A DNA stretch of 64,000 bases from Bog-473 sp963719485. Lineage in GTDB: Bacteria; Actinomycetota; Acidimicrobiia; Acidimicrobiales; RAAP-2. Both the position numbers and the translations under genes were made by a program. The DNA is taken from assembly GCA_963719485.1 (NCBI GenBank), contig OY970387.1, forward strand, positions 620,001 to 684,000, given 5' to 3'. The notes under the pieces were generated by a model. The model was not told the DNA's origin. It saw nothing but the letters and a program-made list of their open reading frames with translations, and did no database searches. Below are positions 19,458 to 28,596 of the stretch, in pieces. Numbering within the stretch: position 1 is the first letter of the stretch; each line of letters starts with the position of its first letter.

Positions 19458-20624
19458 TCAGACCCGGTACAGCTTGCGGGCGTTCTCGCCCATGATCTTG
19501 GCCCGGACCTCGGGTGTGAGCGTCGCCATCTTGGACTCCACCGCCTCCAGCGGGTTGGGGTACAGGCAGGTGGGGTGGGGGAAGTCCGTCTCGAAGAGAA
19601 TGCTGTCCTCGCCGACCGCATCGATGAGGTCGGGCAGCTTGTTCCGGTTGTTCTCGAACCAGAACGTCGCGTACATGTTGCTGCGGAAGTACTCCGACGG
19701 CATCTTCTTCATCTGCTTGAGCTCATCGGGCGCATTCTCGCTCATCTCGTAGTCGAGGGCCTCCAGAATGAACGGGATCCAGCCGCAGCCGCTCTCCACC
19801 GACACCATCTTGAGCTCCGGGAACCGGTCGAACATGCCCGCCAGGATCAGGTTGGTCACGACCCGGGCGTTGCCGATGAAGAGCAAGGTCCCGCCGATGG
19901 CCAGGCGGGTGTTGGCCGGGTGCGACGCCCACGGGTACTTGCCGTAGAACGTCATGCCGGTGACGCTGGCACCGATGTGGAAGTGGACGGGGAGCTGCAG
20001 CTCCGTGCAGACCTCCCAGAAGGGGTCCCAGTCCCGGCTGGCCAGGTCCGGCGCCCCCAGGTCCTGGGGGTCCGACGTCATGTTGACGCCGCGCGAGCCC
20101 AGGGCCGCCACCCGCTTGGCCTCGGCGACGCAGGTGGCGATGTCCCAGGCGGGCATGAGCGGGAGGGGCAGCAGCCGGTTGCCCGACTCCGCCTGGATCT
20201 CGGCCTGGGCGTCGTTGTAGATCTCGATGGCCAACCGGCTCAGCGCCTCGTCGTCGACCAGGCCGAGGTCCTGTCCGCCGAGGCCGATGGTGCTCGGGTA
20301 GATGATCTGCGCGTCAATGCCGCACTCGTCCATCACGTCCAGCCTGACCTTGGGGTTCCAGGCGCCCTCGTGGACCTCGTCGAAGGTCCAGTGGTGCAGC
20401 GCGATGTCGGCCGCCTCCTTGGAGCCGTCACGGGCGATGACACCGCCGGCACTGAAGCGGCCGACCGGGTGGCCGTCGAAGACCCACATCAGCTGGCCAT
20501 CGACGTCCTCGACGCGCGGCATCCTGTCGCGCACGGCGACCGGGGCGCGACTGGTGAACAGGTCGGGCCGCTCGCACCAGTGCGAGTCGGCGTCGAAGAC
20601 GTAGAGTCCCTCTGCGGTTGCCAT
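19458..20624 (-). CDS. Amidohydrolase_2 family protein
   Basis: 388-residue metal-dependent hydrolase of the amidohydrolase_2 (ACMSD-like) group. Seen: FDADSHWCERPD near the N-terminus, PVHFHIGAS mid-protein, VSVESGCGWIPF and ETDFPHPT near the C-terminus, which supply the His and Asp metal ligands. The group includes hydrolases and nonoxidative decarboxylases. ATG at 20624 preferred because AGGAGG stands 4 nt upstream; a GTG directly before is too close to it. Paralogues at 23380 and 24624. It follows the alcohol dehydrogenase by 21 nt. Substrate unknown. Confidence 0.9.
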   Translation of the reverse strand: MATAEGLYVFDADSHWCERPDLFTSRAPVAVRDRMPRVEDVDGQLMWVFDGHPVGRFSAGGVIARDGSKEAADIALHHWTFDEVHEGAWNPKVRLDVMDECGIDAQIIYPSTIGLGGQDLGLVDDEALSRLAIEIYNDAQAEIQAESGNRLLPLPLMPAWDIATCVAEAKRVAALGSRGVNMTSDPQDLGAPDLASRDWDPFWEVCTELQLPVHFHIGASVTGMTFYGKYPWASHPANTRLAIGGTLLFIGNARVVTNLILAGMFDRFPELKMVSVESGCGWIPFILEALDYEMSENAPDELKQMKKMPSEYFRSNMYATFWFENNRNKLPDLIDAVGEDSILFETDFPHPTCLYPNPLEAVESKMATLTPEVRAKIMGENARKLYRV

Positions 20625-20645
20625 CACTCCTCCTTCGTGGCTGCC

Positions 20646-21727
20646 TCAGCTGCTGCGGACGACTGTGCGGACGCCCTCAGCTCCGTGCAGCGTTGCCAAT
20701 CCATCGTTGATGTCGTCGAGCGTGATGCGATGTGATACCAGGGAACCCAGGTCGAGCTTCCCCGACTCGGCCAGCGCGATGAACCGCGGGAAATCCCGCA
20801 GGATCTGCGCGTCGCCGACCACCGAACCGGCGAGCCGCTTGCCCGAGAACACGTACTTGAACACGGGCAGCGCGAGCGTGTCGTCCATATGGGGCATGCC
20901 CACCAGCGTCACGGTGCCGGCGCGGCGCGCCATGTCGTAGGCCTGCATCATCAGCTCCGGCCGGCCGACGACCTCGAAGCTGTAGTCCACGCCGCGCCCG
21001 GCGGTCAGCGAGCGGGCCAGCTCCACCGGGTCCACGTCGGCCGGGTCGACGACGTGCGTCGCGCCCACCGCCGAGGCGGCCTGGCGCCGGGAGGCCGAGG
21101 GATCGATCGCCACAATGACGGCCGCTCCGGCGATGCGGGCGCCCTGGACCACGGACTGCCCCACACCACCGCACCCGATCACGGCGACGCTCGAGCCGGG
21201 CTGCACCCGTGCGGTGTTGAGCGCCGCCCCGAGGCCGGTCGTCACGCCGCAGCCGAGGAGCGCCAGCTGCTCGTCGGGGAGGTCGGTCTCGACCGGGACG
21301 ACGGACGCCTCGTCGACGACCATCACCTCGGCGAAGGTGCCGCAGCCGCACAGGGCGCGGGCGGTGACGCCGTCGGGCAGCCGCCAGCGGGGCGCCGCTT
21401 TGACGATCGGCCCGAACTCGCACATGTTCGACAGCGCGTGCACGCACCACCAGCACGCGCCGCAGGCGGGCGCCACCGACGCCAGGACCCGGTCGCCGAC
21501 GCGGACCCGCCGTACCTCGCTGCCCACCGCCTCGACCGCGCCGCACCCCTCGTGGCCGGGGACGAAGGGGAAGGGCGTCGGGGTCGTCCCGTCGATGGCC
21601 GCCTCGTCGGTGTGGCAGATCCCGCTGGCCGACACCCGCACCCGCACGTCGCGCGGCCCCACGGCCGGCGCGGGAGATCTTCCACGACCAGGGGTTTTCC
21701 TGCCGCATAGGCCACCGCGGCCCTCAT
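20646..21727 (-). CDS. Zinc-dependent alcohol dehydrogenase (frameshift near N-terminus)
   Basis: Medium-chain Zn alcohol dehydrogenase, about 360 residues. Catalytic zinc motifs GICHTDEA and GHEGCGAVE, structural zinc Cys in CGACWWCVHALSNMC, NAD loop VIGCGGVGQ. The first 18 residues (MRAAVAYAAGKPLVVEDL) are in a different frame from the rest. One base missing in the G tract at 21672-21674 (plus strand) restores EDLPAPAVGPRDV, and the overall length then becomes a multiple of three. It oxidises a primary or secondary alcohol with NAD. First gene of the operon to 16148; palindrome site C lies 40 nt upstream. Confidence 0.88.
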
Positions 21728-21769
21728 CGGCCGCCCCCGCCGAGGGCCCGCCGACGGCTGCAGGAGTAA

Positions 21770-21781
21770 GCGAGCACTCGC
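21770..21781. promoter_or_regulatory. Palindrome site C (GTGA-N4-TCAC type)
   Basis: GCGAGCACTCGC inside the longer arm TAAGCGAGC/ACTCGCTTA (21767-21784), with 8 of 9 half-site positions matching: the best-formed of the seven sites. It lies between the alcohol dehydrogenase operon (minus) and the TetR gene (plus), so autoregulation of that TetR is plausible. Confidence 0.65.
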
Positions 21782-21982
21782 TTATTGTAGGAGCGCCGGT
21801 GGAGCCGTGCCAGAAGGGCGCGGCGGTGCCGGGCGGCGGCCCGCGGTCCCTCCGGCGCGGCGTCCGGCCCGTTCCGAGGGAGCGGCATCCCCGGGGCGAG
21901 CAGCCTCACCGAGCAGCGGTCACGCGGACGGGATGCCCTAATCTGACGCGCATGTCTTCGCCGCGGATGACCGTCGCAGGTC

Positions 21983-22675
21983 GTGCGGGGCCGATCGGTG
22001 GCTAAGGAAACGGCGGGCCAGAGTGCGACCGCAGTGACGCCGCCGCGGGCTCGCCGCCTCAAGGCGGACGCCCGGCGGACCTCCATCCTGGAGGCGGCCC
22101 GTACCGCGTTCAGCAAGACCGGCGACGTCAACGGCACCACCATGAAGGTCATCGCGGAGTACAGCGGGATCAGCGAGGGTGTCATCTACCGGCACTTCGA
22201 GAGCAAGGACCAGCTGTTCTACGAAGCCGTGGTGGACCCCCTGCGCCAGGCGGTGGACGACCTGGTGGCAGCCAGCGAGATGGTGGACCGGGAGGCCCCG
22301 CTCACGCCCGCGCGCCAGCTCGAGGCGCTCAACGGGCTCTACCGGCAGCTGACGTCCACCCTCGAGGACGTGCTCCCCCTCCTCGGTCTCGTGCTCTTCG
22401 GCGACCCCAAGGTGGCGAAACGCTTCTTCGACGAGCACTTCGTCGTCGCCATGGACCGCCTGGCCGGGGCCTGGCGCCAGGTGGAGGACCGCTACGGGTA
22501 CGAGTTCGAGTCGCCGGACATCTCGGCGCGTGCCGTCATGGGCATCGCCCTGGTGCTGGCGCTCGAGAGCCACTACGACAAGGGCTTCGACCGCGACCGG
22601 GCGGTCGTGCTGGCCAGCGAAGGCACCATGCACGGGTTCTTCCCGCCGCTGACGCCCAAGGCCCGGCGCGACTGA
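21983..22675 (+). CDS. TetR family transcriptional regulator
   Basis: 230-residue TetR-type repressor. The N-terminal helix-turn-helix is RTSILEAARTAFSKTGD followed by VIAEYSGISEGVIYRHFESK. The C-terminal ligand domain is alpha-helical and not recognisable further. Start GTG 21983 or GTG 21998; neither has a strong ribosome site. It is divergent from the alcohol dehydrogenase operon across site C and is the most likely binder of the GTGAGCGCTCAC-type palindromes. Its ligand would plausibly be an acyl-CoA pathway intermediate (inference). Confidence 0.92.
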   Translation: MRGRSVAKETAGQSATAVTPPRARRLKADARRTSILEAARTAFSKTGDVNGTTMKVIAEYSGISEGVIYRHFESKDQLFYEAVVDPLRQAVDDLVAASEMVDREAPLTPARQLEALNGLYRQLTSTLEDVLPLLGLVLFGDPKVAKRFFDEHFVVAMDRLAGAWRQVEDRYGYEFESPDISARAVMGIALVLALESHYDKGFDRDRAVVLASEGTMHGFFPPLTPKARRD

Positions 22676-22726
22676 TCGTGACGGCATGGCCACTCCCTTC
22701 GGCGTGAGGCCCCGGCGCACCGCCCG

Positions 22727-23125
22727 GTGACCGAGCCCGTCATTCTGGTCAACGAGCTGGCCCGGCGCTTCGGCGCCGGGGACCGCGAAGGGGCGCGCGC
22801 GTTGCTGCATCCCGACCTGGTGATCGAGCAGCCGGCCTCGCTGCCCCACGGCGGCGTGCACCGCGGCCTGTCGGGCATGGACGACATGGGCGTGCAGTTC
22901 GGGCAGCACTGGACCCGCACCATCACCGACGCGCGGGTCCTCGGCTGCGGCCCGGCCGTCGTGCAGATCACGACGCAGACGTGGACGGCCAAGGCCACCG
23001 GGCGGTCGGCGACGGTCGACGTCGTGGAGCTCTTCGCCTTCGCCGACGACCGCATCGCCGAGATCCGGGTGTTCCAGCAGGACACGCACCTGCTGCTCCA
23101 GACGCTCGAGGACGCCGGGGCGTGA
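22727..23125 (+). CDS. NTF2/SnoaL-like small protein
   Basis: 132 residues with the cone-like NTF2/SnoaL pattern: an N-terminal helix with a DREGARALLHPDLV segment, central strands, and VDVVELFAFADDRIAEIRVF at the end. Members act as isomerases, hydratases or cyclases, or have no known activity. GTG start at 22727, 51 nt after the TetR stop, probably cotranscribed. The conserved catalytic residues of steroid isomerases are not evident, so the function stays open. Confidence 0.78.
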   Translation: MTEPVILVNELARRFGAGDREGARALLHPDLVIEQPASLPHGGVHRGLSGMDDMGVQFGQHWTRTITDARVLGCGPAVVQITTQTWTAKATGRSATVDVVELFAFADDRIAEIRVFQQDTHLLLQTLEDAGA

Positions 23126-23185
23126 CAGGCCCGGCGGTCTCACGGGGGCCGATGCATCGCGCTCCGAGAGCCGGCGATGTTTCTG

Positions 23186-23215
23186 GGAACTCTCAACGAG
23201 TTGGTTGAGAGTTCC
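23186..23215. repeat. Perfect 12-bp inverted repeat
   Basis: GGAACTCTCAAC and its exact complement GTTGAGAGTTCC around a 6-nt loop. It follows the NTF2-like gene by about 60 nt. No T-run follows on either strand, so it may be a terminator without a U-tract or a protein-binding site for the operon starting at 23380. Confidence 0.7.
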
Positions 23216-23240
23216 GGGAAATGTCCGGCGGGCGCCGCCT

Positions 23241-23285
23241 CCCCCTCGTCCCCCTGGTCCCCCTCGTCACCCTCTCCCCCTTCTT
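23241..23285. repeat. Five degenerate 9-nt tandem units
   Basis: CCCCCTCGT, CCCCCTGGT, CCCCCTCGT, then two degenerate units, running directly into the -35 element of the next promoter. Could be replication slippage or an activator-binding array. Confidence 0.55.
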
Positions 23286-23312
23286 GACAGCGCGGACGGG
23301 GTGCGCTGGAAT
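23284..23312 (+). promoter_or_regulatory. Sigma-70-type promoter for the 23380 operon
   Basis: TTGACA (23284-23289), a 17-nt spacer, then TGGAAT (23307-23312). Operator-like site D begins 4 nt downstream, covering the expected transcription start, so binding there would block initiation. Confidence 0.6.
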
Positions 23313-23316
23313 AGGA

Positions 23317-23328
23317 GTGGGCACTCAC
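23317..23328. promoter_or_regulatory. Palindrome site D (GTGA-N4-TCAC type)
   Basis: GTGGGCACTCAC, immediately downstream of the -10 element of the promoter at 23284 and 52 nt before the first start codon of the operon. One of seven related sites. Confidence 0.6.
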
Positions 23329-23379
23329 TTTCTTAGGATTCGCCGACCGGTGGAGCCACGGTCGAGGCCTGGAGGTCGG

Positions 23380-24588
23380 ATGTCTTTCAGCTGGTTCGTC
23401 TCAGTCGATGATCACCTCATTGAGCCGGCGCGGCTCTGGCAGGAGCGGGTCCCGGCGGCGCAGCGCGAGCACGCGCCGCACATCGTGCGCGACGGCGACT
23501 CGGAGTTCTGGGTCTACGAGGACCGCCAGATCGTCACCACCGGCCTCAACGCGGTCGCCGGCAAGCGGCGCGAGGAGTTCTCACCCGAGCCGATCACGTA
23601 CGACGACATGCGCCCCGGCTGCTACGAGCCGGCCGAGCGCGTCGCCGACATGAACCAGGGCAACGTCCTGTCCTCCATGCTCTTCCCGTCGTTCCCGCGC
23701 TACTGCGGCCAGGTCTTCCACGAGGCCAAGGACAAGGCGCTGGCCCTCGAGTGCGTACGCGCCTGGAACGACTTCATCCTGGAGGAGTGCAACGACGCCT
23801 ACCCGGGCCGCTTCATCCCGATGATGCTGATCCCGCTGTGGGACCCGGCCGCCGCCGTGGTCGAGATCGAGCGGACGGCGGCGCGTGGCGCCAAGTCGAT
23901 CGCCTTCTCGGAGAACCCGACCAAACTCGGCCTGCCGTCCATCCACACCACCTACTGGGACCCCGTGTTCGGCGCGGCGGCCGACGCCGGCCTCGTCCTG
24001 TCCATGCACGTCGGGTCGTCCTCGAACCTCATCCGCACCTCCGACGACATGCCGACCCTCGCCTTCATGGCCTACTCGGCCGCGGCCAACCAGGCCGGCA
24101 CGCTGCTCGACTGGCTCTTCAGCGGGAAGTTCGAGCAGTACCCGACACTCAAGATCGCGCTGTCGGAGGGCTCCATCGGGTGGATCCCCTACTTTCTCGA
24201 GCGGGCCGAGCAGGTGGTCGACAAGCAGCGCTTCTGGGCGTCGCGCTTCGACATCAACATGAACGCCAGCCACGAGCGCGGCGAGGCCAAGGGGGGCGCC
24301 ACCTTCTCGCTGGACACCGACGTCCGCCGGCTGTTCCACGACCACGTGTTCGGGACCTTCATCGACGACCAGGCCGGCATCCGCCTGCTCGACATCATCG
24401 GCGAGGAGAACGTCATGCTCGAGTGCGACTACCCGCACTCGGACTCCACCTGGCCCGACTCGGTGAACCTGGCCCACAAGTGGCTGGCCCACCTGCCCGA
24501 GGACGTCCAGTACAAAATCGCCGTCGGCAATGCGGCGCGGGTCTACGACTTCACGCCGGCCGACCCCGCAACCCTCGCCCCGGCGTGA
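23380..24588 (+). CDS. Amidohydrolase_2 family protein
   Basis: 402-residue amidohydrolase_2 enzyme, metal-dependent TIM barrel. Ligand regions: VSVDDHLIEPARLW at the N-terminus, VLSMHVGSSS in the middle, LSEGSIGWIPYFLERAEQ and LECDYPHSDSTW near the end. The frame is open further upstream to 23221, but ATG 23380 has GGAGG 4 nt upstream and matches the usual N-terminus. First gene of a seven-gene plus-strand operon under the promoter at 23284. Members of this subgroup hydrolyse or decarboxylate; the true reaction is unknown. Confidence 0.9.
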   Translation: MSFSWFVSVDDHLIEPARLWQERVPAAQREHAPHIVRDGDSEFWVYEDRQIVTTGLNAVAGKRREEFSPEPITYDDMRPGCYEPAERVADMNQGNVLSSMLFPSFPRYCGQVFHEAKDKALALECVRAWNDFILEECNDAYPGRFIPMMLIPLWDPAAAVVEIERTAARGAKSIAFSENPTKLGLPSIHTTYWDPVFGAAADAGLVLSMHVGSSSNLIRTSDDMPTLAFMAYSAAANQAGTLLDWLFSGKFEQYPTLKIALSEGSIGWIPYFLERAEQVVDKQRFWASRFDINMNASHERGEAKGGATFSLDTDVRRLFHDHVFGTFIDDQAGIRLLDIIGEENVMLECDYPHSDSTWPDSVNLAHKWLAHLPEDVQYKIAVGNAARVYDFTPADPATLAPA

Positions 24589-24623
24589 GCGAATACTCCG
24601 CTGACTGGATCGAGGGGACGACG

Positions 24624-25823
24624 ATGACGCAGTTGGCCGAGGCGACGGTCCCGCTGTGCGAGCGCTACGCGGTCGCCGACGTCGACTCCCACATCATCGA
24701 GCCCGCCGACCTGTGGACGTCCCGGGTCTCGTCCAGGTGGGGCGACCTGGTGCCGCACGTCAAGTTCGACGAACGGAGCGGCGAGGACCGCTGGTACATC
24801 GGGTCCAAGCGCCTCTTCGGTGTGGGCGCCTTCGCCCAGGCCGGATGGAAGGAATACCCGCCGTCGCACCCGGCCACCCTGAGCGAGGCGCTGCCCGCCG
24901 CGGTCGACGCCAAGGAGCGGCTCGTCTACATGGACTCCGTCGGCGTCTATTACCAGCTGCTCTACTGCAACATCCTCGGGTTCCACAGCCACGTCTTCCT
25001 CAACCAGATGGAGCCCGCGCTCGCCACCGACTGCGTGCGGGCCTACAACGACTGGTTGACCGAGTTCGCATCGGCCGACTCACGCCGCCTCATCCCGATG
25101 ATGATGCTCCCCTTCTGGGACATCGACGCCTCGGTGGCCGAGATGCGCCGGGCCCACGACATGGGCCACAAAGGGGTCCTCTTCGCGGCGCGCTACGACA
25201 AGGTCGGCATGCCGCGGCTGGTGGACGACTACTGGGAGCCACTGCTGGGCCAGGCCCAGGAGATGGGGCTCAGCATGAACTTCCACGTCGGCTTCCTCTC
25301 CTCGAGCGACGACCTCAAGGGTGCGGTCGACCAGTCGAAGAAGCTCGACTTCACCCGGGAGAGCTCGCTCGTCCTCCTCGGCAACGCGCAGAACGTCGCC
25401 GAGGTGATCCTCAGCGGGGTCTGCGAGCGCTACCCCGATCTCAACTTCGTCTCGGTGGAGAACGGAGCGGGCTGGCTGCCCTTCCTGGCCGAGAGCATGG
25501 ACTGGCAGTGGCTCAACGTGGGCGCCCACAAGGACTACCCCGAGCGGCTGCTTCCGAGCGAGTACCTGCGCCGGCAGATCTACGCCATGTACTGGTTCGA
25601 GCAGGCCTCCATGCGCTCGGTGATCGACCTCCTCGGCGACAACCTCATGTTCGAGACCGACTTCCCGCACGCCACGAGCCTGTCCCCGGGGCCGGCGTCG
25701 GAATCGCCCAACCCGCGTGACGTCATGGAACGCTCGCTCGCCGGCCTGCCCGACAGGGTCATCGGCAACGTGCTGCAGCACACCGCGACGAGGCTGTACC
25801 ACCTGGAGCCACCGACCCGGTGA
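24624..25823 (+). CDS. Amidohydrolase_2 family protein
   Basis: 399-residue paralogue of the preceding gene. Ligand regions: VADVDSHIIEPADLW, SMNFHVGFLSS, VSVENGAGWLPFLAES and FETDFPHATS. GAGGGG lies 6 nt before the ATG. Two adjacent and non-identical copies may form a heteromer or act on successive intermediates (inference). 35 nt after the previous stop, same operon. Confidence 0.9.
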   Translation: MTQLAEATVPLCERYAVADVDSHIIEPADLWTSRVSSRWGDLVPHVKFDERSGEDRWYIGSKRLFGVGAFAQAGWKEYPPSHPATLSEALPAAVDAKERLVYMDSVGVYYQLLYCNILGFHSHVFLNQMEPALATDCVRAYNDWLTEFASADSRRLIPMMMLPFWDIDASVAEMRRAHDMGHKGVLFAARYDKVGMPRLVDDYWEPLLGQAQEMGLSMNFHVGFLSSSDDLKGAVDQSKKLDFTRESSLVLLGNAQNVAEVILSGVCERYPDLNFVSVENGAGWLPFLAESMDWQWLNVGAHKDYPERLLPSEYLRRQIYAMYWFEQASMRSVIDLLGDNLMFETDFPHATSLSPGPASESPNPRDVMERSLAGLPDRVIGNVLQHTATRLYHLEPPTR

Positions 25824-25880
25824 CGCCCGGGACCACCCGGCGGTGCACGATCCGCCGCACCCCGTAGAGAAGAGGACGCG

Positions 25881-27346
25881 TTGGACCAGCGGTTGCTGCA
25901 CCGGCCGTCCTTCTTCATCGGCGGGGCGTGGGCCGAGCCGGCCGGCCCGGCCACGCTGGACGTGGTGTCGCCGTCGTCCGAGGAGGTCGTGGGGTCGGTG
26001 CCGGTGGCGACCGTCGCCGACATCGACCGGGCCGTCGACGCCGCCCGGCAGGCCTTCGACGAGGGACCCTGGCCCCGTCTCACCGCGGCCGCGCGCGCGG
26101 ACATCCTCGCCCGCGCCGCCGAGCTCCTGGCGAAACGCTCGCCCGACATCGCCGCGGTCACGACCGAGGAGATGGGCTGCGCCATCAGCCAGGCGCCCCA
26201 GGCCCAGACCGGGCTCGTCGGGCCGGTCTTCGACTACTACGCGGCGCTGCTCCGCACCTTCGAGTTCGAGCGGACCGTCGTCACGGGCGACCGGGCCGCT
26301 CTGGTGACGCGCGAGCCGGTGGGCGTGGTGGCGGCGATCGTGCCCTGGAACGCTCCCGTCACCCTGGGCTCGTGGAAGACGGCACCGGCGCTCGCCGCCG
26401 GCTGCACCGTGGTGCTCAAGCCGCCGCCCGAAGCGCCGCTGAGCAACTTCGTCCTGGCCGAGGTGCTCGACGAGGCCGGGGTGCCGCCCGGCGTGGTGAA
26501 CGTGGTCCCCGCCGACCGCGACGTGGGCCAGCACCTCGTCACCCATGGCGGCGTCGACAAGGTGGCCTTCACCGGCTCGACCGCCGCGGGCCGGCGCATC
26601 ATGGCCCTGTGCGCCGAACGCATGACCCGGGTCTCGCTCGAGCTCGGGGGCAAGTCGGCCGCGCTCGTGCTCGACGACGCCGACCTCGCCGGCGTGATCC
26701 CGCGGGTGGTGCACGGCGGCATGCACCTCTCCGGGCAGGTGTGCGGTGCCCACACCCGGATCCTGGTGCCGCGGGCGCGCTACGAGGAGGTGCTGGAGCT
26801 GGCCGCGGCCACGGCCTCGGCCATCGCCGTCGGCGACCCGCACGATCCGGCCACCGAGGTCGGGCCGCTGGTGGCCGAGCGCCAGCGCACCGCGTCGAGG
26901 GGTACATCGCCCTCGCCGTCGATGCCGGCGCCCGCATCGTCGCCGGCGGGACGCGCCCGGCCCACCTCCCGCGGGGCTGGTACGTCGCCCCGACGATCCT
27001 CGGCGACGTCGACAACTCCATGCGCGTGGCCCGGGAGGAGATCTTCGGCCCCGTGCTGTGCGTGCTGGCGCACGACGGCGACGAGGACGCCATCCGGATC
27101 GCCAACGACTCGGACTACGGGCTCTCGGGCGGCGTGTGGAGCGCCGATCCCGAGCGCGCCTTGGGCGTGGCGCGGCGGGTGCGCACCGGCAGCATCGCGG
27201 TGAACGGCAGCTACCCGCCCTTCCCGCTCGTCCCGTTCGGGGGCTTCAAGCAGTCCGGCCTCGGACGCGAGCTCGGTCCCGAGGGCCTCCTCAATTTCCT
27301 GGAGCCGCGCAGCATCGGGCTGCCCCCGTCGCTCCTCCCGGGCTGA
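25881..27346 (+). CDS. Aldehyde dehydrogenase (frameshift)
   Basis: NAD(P)-dependent aldehyde dehydrogenase, about 488 residues. Seen: VPWNAPVTLGSWK, FTGSTAAGRRI, catalytic Glu in LELGGKSAAL, catalytic Cys in SGQVCGAHTR, then EEIFGPVLCV and PFGGFKQSGLGRE. The frame changes near 26890: VAERQRT continues as RVEGYIALAVDAGA in another frame, a 1-nt deletion (or 2-nt insertion). It would oxidise an aldehyde to the acid that the next gene (CoA-transferase) could activate. TTG start with AGAGGA 5 nt upstream. Confidence 0.9.
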
Positions 27347-27357
27347 GCGTCTTCGCC

Positions 27358-28575
27358 ATGGCTGGGCCACTGGCCGGCGTCCGTGCCGTGGAGGTCGCCT
27401 CGCACGTCTTCGTGCCCATGGCCGGCTCGGTGCTCACCGAATGGGGCGCCGACGTGATCAAGGTGGAGCACCCTGTGACCGGCGATCCCTACCGGGGACT
27501 TGTCACGTCCGGGCTGCACAACGAATACCACGGCCACGACCCGTTCTTTCAGTCCGCCAACCGGGGCAAGCGTTCGGTGGCGGTCGACCTCCGCCGGCAC
27601 GAGGGGAGGGCGGTCCTGGCGGCGCTGATCGAGCGGGCCGACGTCTTCCTGACCAGTCTGCGACCCCATGCCCGGCAACGGCTCGGCATCGACGTCGACG
27701 ACGTGCGCGGCGACAACCCGTCGGTGATCTACGTGCGGGGCTCCGCCTTCGGCGCCCGCGGCCCCGACGCCGGGCGAGGCGGCTACGACGTCACGACCTA
27801 CTGGTCCCGCAGCGGCATGCAGCACACGCTGACCCCGCCCGGCGCCGAGTGGCCGCTGCCCACGCGGCCGGCTTTCGGCGACGTGGTGGGAGGGCTCACC
27901 ATCGCCGGGGCGGTCGGCGCGGCGCTCTACCACAGAGCCACGACCGGAGCGGCGTCGGTGATCGACGCCTCGCTGCTGGCGTCGGGCCTGTGGCAGGTGC
28001 AACCCGACATCGTGAACGCCAGGCTCGGGGGCGGGGGCGCGACCGAGGCCTCCCCGGAGCGCCACGAGGCACGGAACCCGCTCACGCTCCCCTACCGCAC
28101 CGCGGACGGGCGCTTCGTGGCGCTGATCATGATCGCCGCCGATCAACGCTGGGCCGAGCTGTGCGCCGCCCTGGGGCATCCCGACGCGGCCATCGACCCC
28201 CGCTGGATCGACATGGAGGCGCGCCGTCACAACGCCCGCTCGTGCGTCGAGTGGCTCGAGTCGGTGTTCGCTCAACGCACCCTCGCGGAATGGGCCCGCG
28301 CCCTGGCGGACATCGAGGGTGAGTGGGCGCCGGTGCAGACACCGGCCGAAGTCCACGATGATGCAGCGGTGCGGGCCAACGGCTACATCGCCGACGTGGA
28401 GATGGGCGACGGCGTCTCCATCCCCCTGGTGACGAGTCCCATCCAGTTCGACGGCGACCCGGGGGTCCCGCGCCGGGGCCCCGAGCACGGTGAGCACACC
28501 GAGGAGGTGCTCCTCGAGCTCGGGCTGACCTGGCCCGAGATCAGCCGGCTCAAGGACGAGCAGGTCATCCTGTGA
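27358..28575 (+). CDS. CaiB/BaiF CoA-transferase
   Basis: Single-domain class III CoA-transferase, 405 residues. Seen: GVRAVEVASHVFVPMAGSVL, GADVIKVEHP, NRGKRSVAVDL and RGSAFGARGPDAGRGGYD, where the catalytic Asp of the family is expected. Starts 12 nt after the aldehyde dehydrogenase. Likely transfers CoA to the acid made by that enzyme. Distinct from the two double-domain relatives in this window. Confidence 0.91.
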   Translation: MAGPLAGVRAVEVASHVFVPMAGSVLTEWGADVIKVEHPVTGDPYRGLVTSGLHNEYHGHDPFFQSANRGKRSVAVDLRRHEGRAVLAALIERADVFLTSLRPHARQRLGIDVDDVRGDNPSVIYVRGSAFGARGPDAGRGGYDVTTYWSRSGMQHTLTPPGAEWPLPTRPAFGDVVGGLTIAGAVGAALYHRATTGAASVIDASLLASGLWQVQPDIVNARLGGGGATEASPERHEARNPLTLPYRTADGRFVALIMIAADQRWAELCAALGHPDAAIDPRWIDMEARRHNARSCVEWLESVFAQRTLAEWARALADIEGEWAPVQTPAEVHDDAAVRANGYIADVEMGDGVSIPLVTSPIQFDGDPGVPRRGPEHGEHTEEVLLELGLTWPEISRLKDEQVIL

Positions 28576-28596
28576 GGATCGCACGGTGAGGACTAC

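Noticed and set aside
23751..24600. Upstream extension of the amidohydrolase frame at 24624
   Set aside because: It runs out of frame through the preceding amidohydrolase; the ATG at 24624 with GAGGGG is the real start.
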